From assembly GCA_021787735.1 (NCBI GenBank), contig JAJYLL010000004.1:30782-94781 (forward strand): a stretch of DNA of 64,000 nt, given 5' to 3'. The DNA comes from Acidobacteriota bacterium. Lineage in GTDB: Bacteria; Acidobacteriota; Terriglobia; UBA7540. Shown piece by piece: positions 1 through 8,409 of this stretch (the stretch's first letter is position 1; each line of letters opens with the position of its first letter). A model generated the notes under the pieces. The model was not told where the DNA came from and made no database searches. It was given only the letters and a program-made list of their open reading frames with translations. A program made the translations under genes and the position numbers.

Positions 1-495
1 AAATACTATCCGCACGCTACCGAGGGGAAAGCACGCCAATCCACTGAGACTCTCGCCAGCGACTTCTTCACCGTTTACGGGACCTGGAAATGGCTCGATA
101 TGCAGAACCAGACCGGCGATTCGCCCGTTTATCGCTATCTGTTCACGCGCACGCCGCCGGAATTCCCCGGAGCCACCGATGGCGGCGATGTTCCCATCGT
201 CAAGCTGGGCGCGCGCCACTCGGCGGAAATTCCCTACGTCTTTGGCGTTCTGAAATCGCTCAAGGCCCCTTGGGAACCCGTGGACTTCAAGGTTTCCGAC
301 GCCATGATGACTTACTGGTCCAACTTTGCCAAGACCGGAAATCCCAACGGGGCGGATCTGCCCCACTGGCCGCGCTACACGCCGCAGGATCGCCAGGTTA
401 TGATTCTCGGCCCTGACATCCATTCGCGCGTCGCAAGTGACCAGAAACGTTTTGAATTTATCGATTCGTTTGTCGCCCGGTATCGGAGCAAATAG
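1..495 (+). CDS. Type B carboxylesterase, C-terminal part (5' end outside window)
   Basis: The frame is open from the first base and ends at TAG 493-495, giving the last 164 residues of a carboxylesterase/para-nitrobenzyl-esterase family protein (alpha/beta hydrolase). The motif GARHSAEIPYVFG matches the conserved region holding the catalytic His of this family. The following WSNFAKTGNPNG and W-P-Y segments are the usual family ending. The nucleophile elbow and acidic residue lie upstream of the window. Members are often secreted and hydrolyse carboxylic esters; the substrate cannot be told from this part. Confidence 0.88.
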   Translation, partial: KYYPHATEGKARQSTETLASDFFTVYGTWKWLDMQNQTGDSPVYRYLFTRTPPEFPGATDGGDVPIVKLGARHSAEIPYVFGVLKSLKAPWEPVDFKVSDAMMTYWSNFAKTGNPNGADLPHWPRYTPQDRQVMILGPDIHSRVASDQKRFEFIDSFVARYRSK

Positions 496-570
496 CGCGT
501 ACATCCGCTTATAGGGCCATCGCCGCGACACCAGCTTTGCGCCGTGGGCCTTTGTGCATAGGGACAAACC

Positions 571-587
571 AAAAGCTTTAACACAGA
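571..587. repeat. Left arm of a 17-bp inverted repeat in a gene-free stretch (496-929)
   Basis: AAAAGCTTTAACACAGA here is the exact reverse complement of 2153-2169. The similarity continues past the arm: ACGC follows directly here, while the other copy has two extra G before it. Immediately downstream is a local hairpin, CACAGAGA (591-598) against TCTCTGTG (609-616). I see no gene in 496-929. The two arms bracket the 930-1862 gene and its 3' repeats. Confidence 0.6.
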
Positions 588-929
588 ACGCACAGAGACT
601 CTCTTTGATCTCTGTGTTGATGCGTTTCCAGATACAAAAACCACTGAGAAGAACCATGCTTGCGTTGAGAACGATACCCCAAACGCGGGCCATACAACAG
701 AACCACCACTGTCTCGATTTGCAACACTCGGCCTCACTTCTATTAAAGTGTCACCTTAATTCCAACCCTTAACAAGCTCATTTCAGGAATCGTAAAATAT
801 ATTTTTCTGTTTTTCCCATGCGTCCCAAACGTCCCATTCTGCCCTGCTATGCTTGATGGGACAGAGTTCCGAAGGCGTGGCGTGGCGGAATGAATCCGCC
901 GCTGCAACGGCTTCACAAAGGAGGACATT

Positions 930-1862
930 GTGGAAAAGACGGGCACCAAACTCACACCCAGGCAACTGGAATCCAATCGCAGGAACGCACAGAAATCCAC
1001 CGGCCCGCGCACCGACGCCGGCAAGCGCCGCGCAGCGCTAAACGGCCTCAAGTACGGGCACTATACGGTACCCCGGACCATGGAGCAGAGCATGCTGCTG
1101 CTGGGCGAAGACCCGCTTGAGTTTCAAGCCTTCCGCGAAAGCCTGCTCGCCAGCCGCCAGCCCGCCGATGCCGTCGAGCGCATGCTGGTGGAAGACATTG
1201 CCATGCTGGCCTGGAAAAAGCGCCGGCTCAATCGCGCCCAGGAAGGCTTGCAACTGCGCAGCCTGGAAATGCTGGAACTCGACCGCCACCGGCGCGCGCT
1301 TGAAGTTGGCCGCGAAACTGCCGACATTTCGCAGGAGGAAGTATTGAAGTCCGGCCTGCGCCGCGCCCCGCGGTCGCCGGGCCGCTTCGGGGAAATCCTT
1401 TCGCAGCTTGAAACGCTCTCGGCGCTGGTCAGCCGCAGGGATTTCTCGCAGGATATCGATCCCGTCATCACCATGCTTTACGGCGAAACACCTTCCCTTC
1501 GCGGCGCGCAGATCGCCAACAGCTATCGCCAGCTTCGCGAGAGAGGCGTCGAGACCGAGGAACAACAGGCGCTCGCGACCAGCCTGAAAATAGCGATTGA
1601 AGAAGAGACCCGCGACGTGATGGAGGAATACGCGCTCTTCCTGCAGGAGCACGTCCACGTTTCGCCCGCCCTGCGCGATTCCGCGCTGGCGCCGGTCCAC
1701 CCGCAGTGGATTTCAGTCGTCCGGCACGAATACACCATCGACCGCCTTATTGAACGCAAGCTGAAGCTCCTGACCGAGATCCAGGCCAACCGCAAGCTTG
1801 AGGAATTAGCCGCCCAGGCAATGGAACGTGACGTGCGTGGGACAAAAAAACACGATTTTTGA
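930..1862 (+). CDS. Hypothetical protein with N-terminal RRNAQKSTGPRT motif
   Basis: Encodes 310 aa starting at GTG 930, chosen because AAAGGAGG at 917-924 sits 5 nt upstream. The N-terminus (ESNRRNAQKSTGPRTDAGK, then LNGLKYG) is a signature I recognise from uncharacterised proteins common in Acidobacteriota and Planctomycetota. The rest is charged, mostly helical and without membrane segments. No enzymatic motif is visible. The gene ends just after a run of seven A (1844-1850), and the DNA beyond the stop reads as peptide repeats in another frame. It lies between inverted repeats at 571-587 and 2153-2169. Function unknown. Confidence 0.8.
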   Translation: MEKTGTKLTPRQLESNRRNAQKSTGPRTDAGKRRAALNGLKYGHYTVPRTMEQSMLLLGEDPLEFQAFRESLLASRQPADAVERMLVEDIAMLAWKKRRLNRAQEGLQLRSLEMLELDRHRRALEVGRETADISQEEVLKSGLRRAPRSPGRFGEILSQLETLSALVSRRDFSQDIDPVITMLYGETPSLRGAQIANSYRQLRERGVETEEQQALATSLKIAIEEETRDVMEEYALFLQEHVHVSPALRDSALAPVHPQWISVVRHEYTIDRLIERKLKLLTEIQANRKLEELAAQAMERDVRGTKKHDF

Positions 1863-2025
1863 AAAACGAACCCGAGAAGTTATTGAAAACACAGGATCGG
1901 CACTAAAAAACGAACCCGAACGAACCCAAAACCGAAGCCGGGAAGTTATTGAAAACAGGTAGCTGTGGAAAAAGCGAACCCGAAACGAACCCGAAAACAA
2001 ACCGGGCCATGTTGTTGAAAACATA
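1863..2025 (+). repeat. Three degenerate direct repeats downstream of the 930-1862 gene
   Basis: Three units share a CGAACCCGA block followed by a GTTATTGAAAACA- or GTTGTTGAAAACA-like block: about 1867-1891, 1910-1957 and 1975-2022. Read in the frame beginning at 1862 they give NEPEKLLKT, then TNPNEPKTEAGKLLKT, then SEPETNPKTNRAMLLKT and a stop at 2023-2025. One TAA interrupts between the first and second units. This looks like a decayed or frameshifted 3' extension of the gene, but it could simply be a non-coding repeat. Confidence 0.6.
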
Positions 2026-2152
2026 AGAAAGCACAATTGGTCGAAACATCTGTGGCGCACAGACTGCCCCCAGGTCCAGCGGCTTTTTCGTCTGTTTCAA
2101 CACGGCGCCTCAGCGGCCCAGGATCCTTTACATAGAGCGCACATCCGCGTCC

Positions 2153-2169
2153 TCTGTGTTAAAGCTTTT
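2153..2169. repeat. Right arm of the 17-bp inverted repeat (2026-2333 otherwise without a gene)
   Basis: TCTGTGTTAAAGCTTTT is the exact reverse complement of 571-587, about 1.58 kb away. The remainder of 2026-2333 holds no recognisable gene. Confidence 0.6.
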
Positions 2170-2285
2170 CCGGCCATTAAGTGCAAAGAAAGATATGCCC
2201 ATGAGGAAGACGCCTTTGTCCGCAGGGGAACTCCAACTCCACCGACCTCAACCACAAACCCCTGCCGCTGCAGACATGCACGTTA

Positions 2286-2291
2286 TATAAT
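2286..2291 (+). promoter_or_regulatory. Possible -10 box upstream of the CRTAC1-like gene
   Basis: A perfect TATAAT lies 43 nt before the ATG at 2334. No good -35 box is visible at 16-18 nt upstream, so the call rests on the -10 hexamer and its position alone. Confidence 0.3.
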
Positions 2292-2333
2292 CGCTATCTT
2301 GCGGGTCAAATCGAAAACACGGTCAGGAGTGCC

Positions 2334-5300
2334 ATGAATCAGGCTCAAAAGAAACTCATTTGGATATTCGCTGCGCTGGTTGCTGCCACCGTTGTTCCTT
2401 TTCTTCTAGTGCAAAGGCGGTCGTCCGCCCACCCTGGCCGCAGTGTGGCAAGCCCGCAGGCGCGTCCTTCTACGGGCGCCGCTACGCTCCAGACATACCG
2501 CAACGTGGGCAGAGCGTATTACGAGCAGGGCAAGTACACGGAAGCTGCCGCGGAGTTCCAGAAAGTCGTGAAGTCCGGCCATGCCGTGGCCACCGACTAC
2601 ATGGACCTGGGTCTCGCCTACACGCAAGCGAACAACCTGAACCCTGCGCTCGCCGCGCTGACTACGGCCAAGCAGATGGACCCCAAGCTCATTGCCATTG
2701 ATTACAATCTGGGCATCCTCTACAAACGGGAGTTGCACTACGGGCCCGCCGTAGCCGAGTTCACGAAGGTCCTGGCCGTCGATCCCGACGATCCCGCCTC
2801 GCTCTTCAATCTGGGAACCGTTTACTTTGCCGAGCGGAAAATGGACCTGGCTCTCCAGACGCACGAGCGCCTGAACAGGATGGGCTTTGCCCGCGGCCAG
2901 AACTTTTATGTCGCGTCCCTGTTCCGCACCTTTACCCTGCTGGTCCGCATGGGCCAGCGGGCGCAAGCGCAAAAAATGCTCAACCTCCACCAGGAGTACG
3001 CCGACCGCCTGCCTAGCGTCTCGCTCCAGAGTCCCGCCCTTGAGAAGGGCAAGTACGGCGTGATCATTGCCCCCGCCGTGGCGCCGGTCCGTGTGGGTGG
3101 TGGTGCGGCAATGCGGCCCGTCACCTTCCGCGACATCAGTTCCGGACTGGGAATCCCGCTGCGCGGATTCCCCGACCACGCAGAATCCGGTGATTCCCTT
3201 GAAATCAAGAGCGCCGATTACTCCGCCGATTTTGCCCGCACCAAATTGCTGCCGCTGATGGGTGTTTCAATCGCCGCCGGCGACTATGACGGCGATTTCC
3301 ACAAGGACCTCTACGTTACGGATCCTGCCGGCAAGAACCATCTCTACCACAACAATGGCAATGGCGTTTTCCAGGACGTCACGGCCAAGGCTGGCGTTGA
3401 GGGCCCGGCGGACGCAGTTTCCGCCACTTTCGCCGACTACGACAACAGCGGCTATCCCAGCCTGTTTGTTGCCGGACTCGGCGGCGTCCACCTTTACAAA
3501 AACAACGGGAACGGCACATTCACCGACGTCACGGAAAAGGCCGGGCTGAAGCCCCGGCCCGGCGAAATCGATACGCGCGCTTTGCTTTTTGACGGCAACA
3601 ACGACGGGCTGCTCGACCTGGTAGTGACCGGCTACACCAACCTGAACAATCCGCCACACAAGCCCAGCTTTCGCTTTCCGGACGACTTTCTACCCTCCCG
3701 CATTCACTACTACCGCAACAACGGCAACGGAACTTTCACTGATATCACGGCGTCCACGGGCCTTGAGTCCGTCCGGGGGCGCTTCCGCAACGTCCTGTTT
3801 GCCGACTTTTTCGGTAACGGCTATCCGGACCTGCTGTTCCTGCGTGATGACGGCGCGCCGCTCCTCTTTGAAAACCTCGGTAGCGATAAGTTTGTGGACC
3901 GCTCGCGCGAGGCGGGTCCCGCCTTCAGCAAAGCCACGGCGCTTGTCGGCGCTATTGCCGATTTCGACCACGACGGCAGGTTCGACATTGCGCTGTGGAC
4001 CACGGCAGGCTGCGAAGTGCTCAGAAACAATGGCGACGGCAATTTCACGCCTATCGCAGGGATCCCCACGATCAAGCCGCCTGCTCCGCTGCTGGCTTTC
4101 CGCGGACTTGCAGCCGACATCACCGGCAACAGCTATCAGGACCTGCTGGTGGCCGACTCCGCCGGAAAACTGCACCTGCTGGCCAACCGGATGGGGCGCT
4201 TCCACGACGGAACGCTGCACTTGCCTGAATCCGCGTCTGATAGGATTGCCTCGCTCAGCGCCACATGGCTGGGCAAACCTGGAGTCCTGGATCTGTTCGG
4301 AACCACTCGGAGCGGGAAACCGGCCGCATGGGCCAAGACCGGCCCCACCGGACACTGGCTGGAAATCAGGATGCAAGGCTCCAAAAGCAATAAGCCCGGC
4401 GTAGGTTCGGAAGTTGAACTGAAGCAGGGAGATTTTTACGACAAGCTGCTGATCACCGGCGGGCCGGCTTACGTTTACACGGGCAACCTGGCCAAGCTGG
4501 ATGTGGTGCGCGCTACCTGGCCTACGCAGGTCATTGAAAACAAACTGAACGTTGTCACCAACACTGCCATTCGCTTCCGCGAGGCGTCACGGCTCGCCAG
4601 TTCCTGCCCCTTGCTTTACGCCTGGAACGGCAGGCAGTTTGTCTTTGTCACCGACATTCTGGGCGTGGGGCCGCTCGGCGAACTCGGCCCGGACGGTACC
4701 CGCATCAAGCCGTATCCGCGTGAGTTCGTCCGACTCCCCGGCACGCTGCGCGAGCGCGACGGGAATTACGAGTTCCGCATGACTGATGAGTTGCGCGAAG
4801 TGGATTACTTTGACCGGCTTCGCCTGATCGCCGTCGATCATCCCGCGGCAGAAAAGGTCTACTCAGACGAAATCTACTCCTCCACCCCGACCGCGCCCAG
4901 GCTCTACGCGGTCTCAAATGAGCACCTGCCGCTTTCGGCGGTGGACGACCACGGCGACAACGTCTTGCCGCTGATCAGCAAAGTCGATCACCGCTATCCG
5001 CACAATTTCCAGCATCTGCGGATTCCGGGCATGGCAAAGCTCCATTCGCTTACGCTCGACCTCGGCAAACCGTCCGACGCGCGTCGCGTCTCGTTGTGGC
5101 TGACAGGCTGGGTATTCTGGACGGACTCGAACGGGTCGCGGGCGCTGATGCACAACCCCGGCACCCCTATGGTTTCACCTTACCTTCAGGTCCGCAACAC
5201 CCAGGGCAAATGGGTCACCGTCATTCCCGACATGGGCCTGCCCAGCGGCACCAATCGCACCATCCGCGTTGACCTGACGGGCAAATTCCTTTCCCCGGAC

Positions 5301-5879
5301 CACCATGTCCGCATCGTCACCAACCTGTGTGTTTATTGGGACCGCATCTTCTACACCACCAACGACCGCGTGGTCCAGCCGGCATCGGAAATCGCGCCGG
5401 AATACGCCAACCTCCACTATCGCGGCTTCTCCACGCCGGTGAGCGACCCGACCCACATCAGGCCGGACTATTTCGAATACGCCTCGTTGATGAACCACGC
5501 GCCCTGGAACCCCATGCGCGGCCTTTATACGCGGTATGGAAACGTCAATGAACTGCTGCGCAAGGCAGATAACCACCTGGTTGTGATGTCAACCGGAGAC
5601 GAGATGACGGTGCGGTTCAGCGCGGCGGCGTTCCCGCCGCTGCGGCCGGGCTGGGTGCGGTCATTCTTCCTGGACGCCACCGGCTATGCCAAAGACGGCG
5701 AACCCAACACGGCGTTCTCCGCAACGGTGGGGCCGCTTCCCTTCCGCTCCATGTCAAACTATCCACCGGGACCGCAGGACCACGCGCCCAACAGCCCCGC
5801 TTATCGGGAATATCTACGGAAGTATCAGACGCGGCCGTCTTACCAGTTGATTCCTTCACTGGCGCCGCCCGTGGATTGA
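2334..5879 (+). CDS. Exported TPR / FG-GAP repeat / ASPIC-domain protein (CRTAC1-like)
   Basis: Encodes 1181 aa, ATG preceded by AGGAG at 2325-2329. Residues about 8-26 form a signal anchor (LIWIFAALVAATVVPFLLV), so the bulk is outside the cytoplasm. Residues about 50-210 contain TPR-like repeats (Y-QGKYTEAAAEF, AIDYNLGILY). From about 310 to 610 there are FG-GAP/VCBS blades with calcium-loop motifs such as DYDGDFHKD and DNNGDG-like turns, each followed by YHNNGNGVFQDVT-type strands. An ASPIC/UnbV-like segment follows at about 675-755 (GHWLEIRMQGSKSNKPGVGSEV). The last 430 residues begin with a CPLLYAWNGRQFVFVTDI domain often seen behind ASPIC. Such proteins are thought to bind surface glycans or proteins; no catalytic motif is seen. 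Confidence 0.88.
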   Translation: MNQAQKKLIWIFAALVAATVVPFLLVQRRSSAHPGRSVASPQARPSTGAATLQTYRNVGRAYYEQGKYTEAAAEFQKVVKSGHAVATDYMDLGLAYTQANNLNPALAALTTAKQMDPKLIAIDYNLGILYKRELHYGPAVAEFTKVLAVDPDDPASLFNLGTVYFAERKMDLALQTHERLNRMGFARGQNFYVASLFRTFTLLVRMGQRAQAQKMLNLHQEYADRLPSVSLQSPALEKGKYGVIIAPAVAPVRVGGGAAMRPVTFRDISSGLGIPLRGFPDHAESGDSLEIKSADYSADFARTKLLPLMGVSIAAGDYDGDFHKDLYVTDPAGKNHLYHNNGNGVFQDVTAKAGVEGPADAVSATFADYDNSGYPSLFVAGLGGVHLYKNNGNGTFTDVTEKAGLKPRPGEIDTRALLFDGNNDGLLDLVVTGYTNLNNPPHKPSFRFPDDFLPSRIHYYRNNGNGTFTDITASTGLESVRGRFRNVLFADFFGNGYPDLLFLRDDGAPLLFENLGSDKFVDRSREAGPAFSKATALVGAIADFDHDGRFDIALWTTAGCEVLRNNGDGNFTPIAGIPTIKPPAPLLAFRGLAADITGNSYQDLLVADSAGKLHLLANRMGRFHDGTLHLPESASDRIASLSATWLGKPGVLDLFGTTRSGKPAAWAKTGPTGHWLEIRMQGSKSNKPGVGSEVELKQGDFYDKLLITGGPAYVYTGNLAKLDVVRATWPTQVIENKLNVVTNTAIRFREASRLASSCPLLYAWNGRQFVFVTDILGVGPLGELGPDGTRIKPYPREFVRLPGTLRERDGNYEFRMTDELREVDYFDRLRLIAVDHPAAEKVYSDEIYSSTPTAPRLYAVSNEHLPLSAVDDHGDNVLPLISKVDHRYPHNFQHLRIPGMAKLHSLTLDLGKPSDARRVSLWLTGWVFWTDSNGSRALMHNPGTPMVSPYLQVRNTQGKWVTVIPDMGLPSGTNRTIRVDLTGKFLSPDHHVRIVTNLCVYWDRIFYTTNDRVVQPASEIAPEYANLHYRGFSTPVSDPTHIRPDYFEYASLMNHAPWNPMRGLYTRYGNVNELLRKADNHLVVMSTGDEMTVRFSAAAFPPLRPGWVRSFFLDATGYAKDGEPNTAFSATVGPLPFRSMSNYPPGPQDHAPNSPAYREYLRKYQTRPSYQLIPSLAPPVD

Positions 5880-5914
5880 CGCGAAGCAACCGGATGCAAA
5901 GGGGGTGGGATCAA

Positions 5915-5948
5915 GACCGCACAAGGCATTGGAATCGCGGGTGCGGTC
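5915..5948. terminator. Possible hairpin between convergent genes
   Basis: GACCGCAC (5915-5922) and GTGCGGTC (5941-5948) form a perfect 8-bp stem with an 18-nt loop, 36 nt beyond the stop of the upstream gene and before the convergent small gene. No clear T-tract follows, so terminator function is uncertain. No gene is seen in 5880-6115. Confidence 0.3.
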
Positions 5949-6115
5949 CCGTAAAATCTTTATTGCAGGCTGGCCCTCAGCCGCGCACTGTATTGCCAGG
6001 CCGTTGCGCGCAAGCCTCGCACCGCTGAGGCGCACCCCCGAACGGCGCCGCTTTGCCGCTTGCCGCTCGCGGCCCGCCAGCCCCGCACCTTTAGATCAGC
6101 ACCTGGGCCGTCCGC

Positions 6116-6370
6116 CTATTGAACACGCGGAGTCTCCGCGCTCGTGAGCTGAGCGGCCGGAGCCAGAAGTCCCAGTCCCTGCAAAAGGAAGATCGTGCGC
6201 TGCGCGGCCCCTCGCCATACAAGCTGGCAGCTTTCTCCCTGACAGTTCTGGACGTAGACATCCCCTCCCGAATACTCCAGGCTGCAGTTCTTGAACACGC
6301 AGTTGACAAACACGCCCTCATCGAGGTTTACATGCTGATTTTCAAACGTTTTGTCTTCGTATCGAGTCAT
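6116..6370 (-). CDS. Small conserved hypothetical protein, pentapeptide-like
   Basis: Encodes 84 aa from ATG 6370. The sequence has spaced F-N-C repeats (VFVNCVFKNCSLEYSGGDVYVQNC) and ends with a hydrophobic helix-like stretch around residues 60-75 (AAQRTIFLLQGLGLL). This resembles small uncharacterised proteins found in many genomes whose first half folds as a short pentapeptide-repeat-like beta structure. The ribosome-binding site is weak. It is convergent with the CRTAC1-like gene and downstream of the sigma-factor gene on the same strand, 234 nt away. Role unknown. Confidence 0.6.
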   Translation of the reverse strand: MTRYEDKTFENQHVNLDEGVFVNCVFKNCSLEYSGGDVYVQNCQGESCQLVWRGAAQRTIFLLQGLGLLAPAAQLTSAETPRVQ

Positions 6371-6604
6371 ACTTACGAACCAGATTCTCTATTGAAGCAT
6401 CGGGGAATTTCAACACATGCCAGGCTCATCCAGCGGTTGCACAAAAACACGAGGCTCTTGTACAACCGCAAACGACTGAGACTATCATTTGGCGTCCCCG
6501 GATGCAATCTTTCATCGGCCGGTAATAACCCGCCATTGACTTTTTTAAACAGTACCCAATGCCCTGCTCCGCCGCGTTCATCCAGCGCCACAACGGGAAG
6601 AAGC

Positions 6605-7522
6605 TTACACCTGCGCCGCGGCCGCTTTCGCCGTACCGATTGCACAGGGATGGGCCGCCGGCCGGCAAACCATGCCGGTTATCCGGCTGCGCAACCTTGC
6701 CAAGGCCCCGGAATGCAACTGCGAGACTCGCGACTCATCAATACCAAGCCGATCCCCAATCTGTTTCATCGTCAATGCCTGCCGATAATAGAGGGTAATA
6801 ATGGACCGCTCTCGTTCCGAGAGGGAACCAAGAGCGCGAGCCAGCAGCGCTCGCTGTTCTTGGCGGTAGCAGAGCTCGAAGGGGCTGTCCGCCGTTGCGG
6901 CTGGCAGGTCCTCTTCATTGACGCGCCTACTGCCCTCCTGCACAAAGTGCCCGCCCGCGCCTTCAAAGCCCATGCGCTGCAATTCCACCACTCGTTCGTA
7001 CCACTGCGCAAGGCCCATCCCCATGGCGTTTGCCACTTCGGCGTCGCCCACCGACCGCCCAAGCTTGCGCTCCAGCGCCTGGCAGGTGGATTCGATTTTC
7101 TTCATCCGCCGGCGCATGTCGCGGGAGGCATGGTCCTGGTCACGAAGCGAATCGAGGATGGCGCCGCGAATCCGGTAACGAGCGTAACTCTCAATCGTGA
7201 CCCCCTTGGCGGAGTCAAATTTGCTGACGGCATCAATCAATCCCACGGTTCCGTCGCTCATGAGGTCATCAAGTTCCATGTGTGCCGGCAGACGCCCACG
7301 GAGTTGATGTGCCACTCGCCTTACCAGCGGCAGAAGCTGAACCACCTGATCGTTGCAGTCACCAGCGCCATGCGAAGGCCCGCGCTTCTGACTGTTGTGA
7401 AATGCTCTGCCCGAACAGTCCTGGCTGCTGCGCGACCTCATAGCCGCGCCGCGCTGACCGCAGGCGTGGTTTTCATTACGATGCTCGGGCCTACCCGAAA
7501 GAACCGCAAATTGCATTGCCAT
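6605..7522 (-). CDS. RNA polymerase sigma factor, FliA/WhiG (sigma-28) type
   Basis: Encodes a sigma-70 family factor. I chose ATG 7522, preceded by GAGGGGGTG; an in-frame GTG at 7561 would add 13 residues. Region 2 is clear (VVQLLPLVRRVAHQL, then MELDDLMSDGTVGLIDAVSKFD and SYARYRIRGAILDSLR), as are region 3 (MKKIESTCQALERKLGRSVGDAEVANAMG) and region 4 (LSERERSIITLYYRQALTMKQIGDRLGIDESRVSQLHSGAL). This domain set is that of FliA/WhiG factors, which direct transcription of motility or differentiation genes. No flagellar gene, FlgM or other anti-sigma gene is nearby, so its regulon cannot be guessed. The N-terminal 50 residues before region 2 are poorly conserved in character. Confidence 0.88.
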   Translation of the reverse strand: MAMQFAVLSGRPEHRNENHACGQRGAAMRSRSSQDCSGRAFHNSQKRGPSHGAGDCNDQVVQLLPLVRRVAHQLRGRLPAHMELDDLMSDGTVGLIDAVSKFDSAKGVTIESYARYRIRGAILDSLRDQDHASRDMRRRMKKIESTCQALERKLGRSVGDAEVANAMGMGLAQWYERVVELQRMGFEGAGGHFVQEGSRRVNEEDLPAATADSPFELCYRQEQRALLARALGSLSERERSIITLYYRQALTMKQIGDRLGIDESRVSQLHSGALARLRSRITGMVCRPAAHPCAIGTAKAAAAQV

Positions 7523-7807
7523 CTTCACACCCCCTCTTTCTCGTTCTGCGCATGTTTCCACGGCGCGCCGAGTTCTGTTATTTGCCGACCGCCGCGTGCA
7601 TCTTTCTTAAAGGCACGCAACGGGCCAACTCGACATCGAGGCTAGAATATGTCAGCCTGGAGGGACCGGTGGGCTGTAGATTGCTGCTGAGAATGGCAGT
7701 GGCAAAGTCCAATGATCAGATGCTACAGGGCTGGTGAGGATTTTACGCGTGGCTGCTAACATGCTCCATATCAATACGTTATTAACACATCACTTGCCAG
7801 ATGTGAA

Positions 7808-7854
7808 GCGCCGAATACGGCGGCCCACGACGGGCAGCCTCCGTATTCCAGCGC
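7808..7854. repeat. Two-tier hairpin in gene-free region
   Basis: GAATACGG (7813-7820) pairs with CCGTATTC (7841-7848), extended outward by GCG/CGC with a small bulge. Inside the loop GCCC (7823-7826) pairs with GGGC (7832-7835). No T-tract follows. It lies upstream of the sigma-factor gene, in a stretch (7523-8409) with no convincing gene. Confidence 0.45.
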
Positions 7855-8042
7855 CCTGAACGAAGTGAATTTGACGGGCAGACAACCTGACTGCATATGC
7901 CGCCGGGGAAACCAAGAAAGGGCTAGACAATCTCAAAACGGGAAACTGTGATTGCGTGGGATCAACGAATCGGCGCTACACAACTAAGAGAGTTCTAATG
8001 AGAAACTGCTATTGTTTTACTGGTGTGACGCACACAGGGCGC

Positions 8043-8105
8043 GGCGAAAAAGAAGAGCGAGTTCGCCGAGTCCCAAAACAGGAACAATTCCCATTTTGGG
8101 AATTG
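8043..8105. repeat. Cluster of hairpins with two mutually exclusive pairings
   Basis: GGCGAA (8043-8048) can pair with TTCGCC (8062-8067). CAATTCCCA (8085-8093) and TGGGAATTG (8097-8105) form a perfect 9-bp hairpin with a 3-nt loop. TCCCAAAA (8071-8078) can instead pair with TTTTGGGA (8094-8101), which would break that hairpin. The surrounding open frame (7956-8522, plus) does not look like protein, so this may be a structured RNA leader or a repeat element. Confidence 0.4.
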
Positions 8106-8409
8106 CAACTCCCTCACGCCCCGATCAAATTTCTTGGTTCATTTAAGACGCGCAAAGCGAACGCCGGATATACCGTTGCGGCAATTCGTTGCCGCGTACA
8201 GTCCTCTCGCAGACGGGGCGAAGTCAGGCCGCATGGCCATGTTTTATTGCTGCGACTTCGTTCTGGCCGGCATCCCGTGATCAGCCGTGACAGGCTTCGA
8301 CACGGATTTCACAACCGGTACCCAGCACACCTCAGCAATAAAAATCTTTCACCCGATGAAACCGCAAACGCGAAGCCGGGAGCAGGAAGCAATTCTTCCC
8401 CGGCCACAT

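Noticed and set aside
930..1862. The 310-aa protein as a transposase or integrase
   Set aside because: No DDE, HUH or tyrosine-recombinase motif is visible, so mobility is suggested only by the flanking repeats.
6119..7645. A 508-codon plus-strand open frame
   Set aside because: It lies opposite the sigma-factor and small cysteine-rich genes; the translation is low-complexity and has no recognisable motif, while both minus-strand genes are clear.
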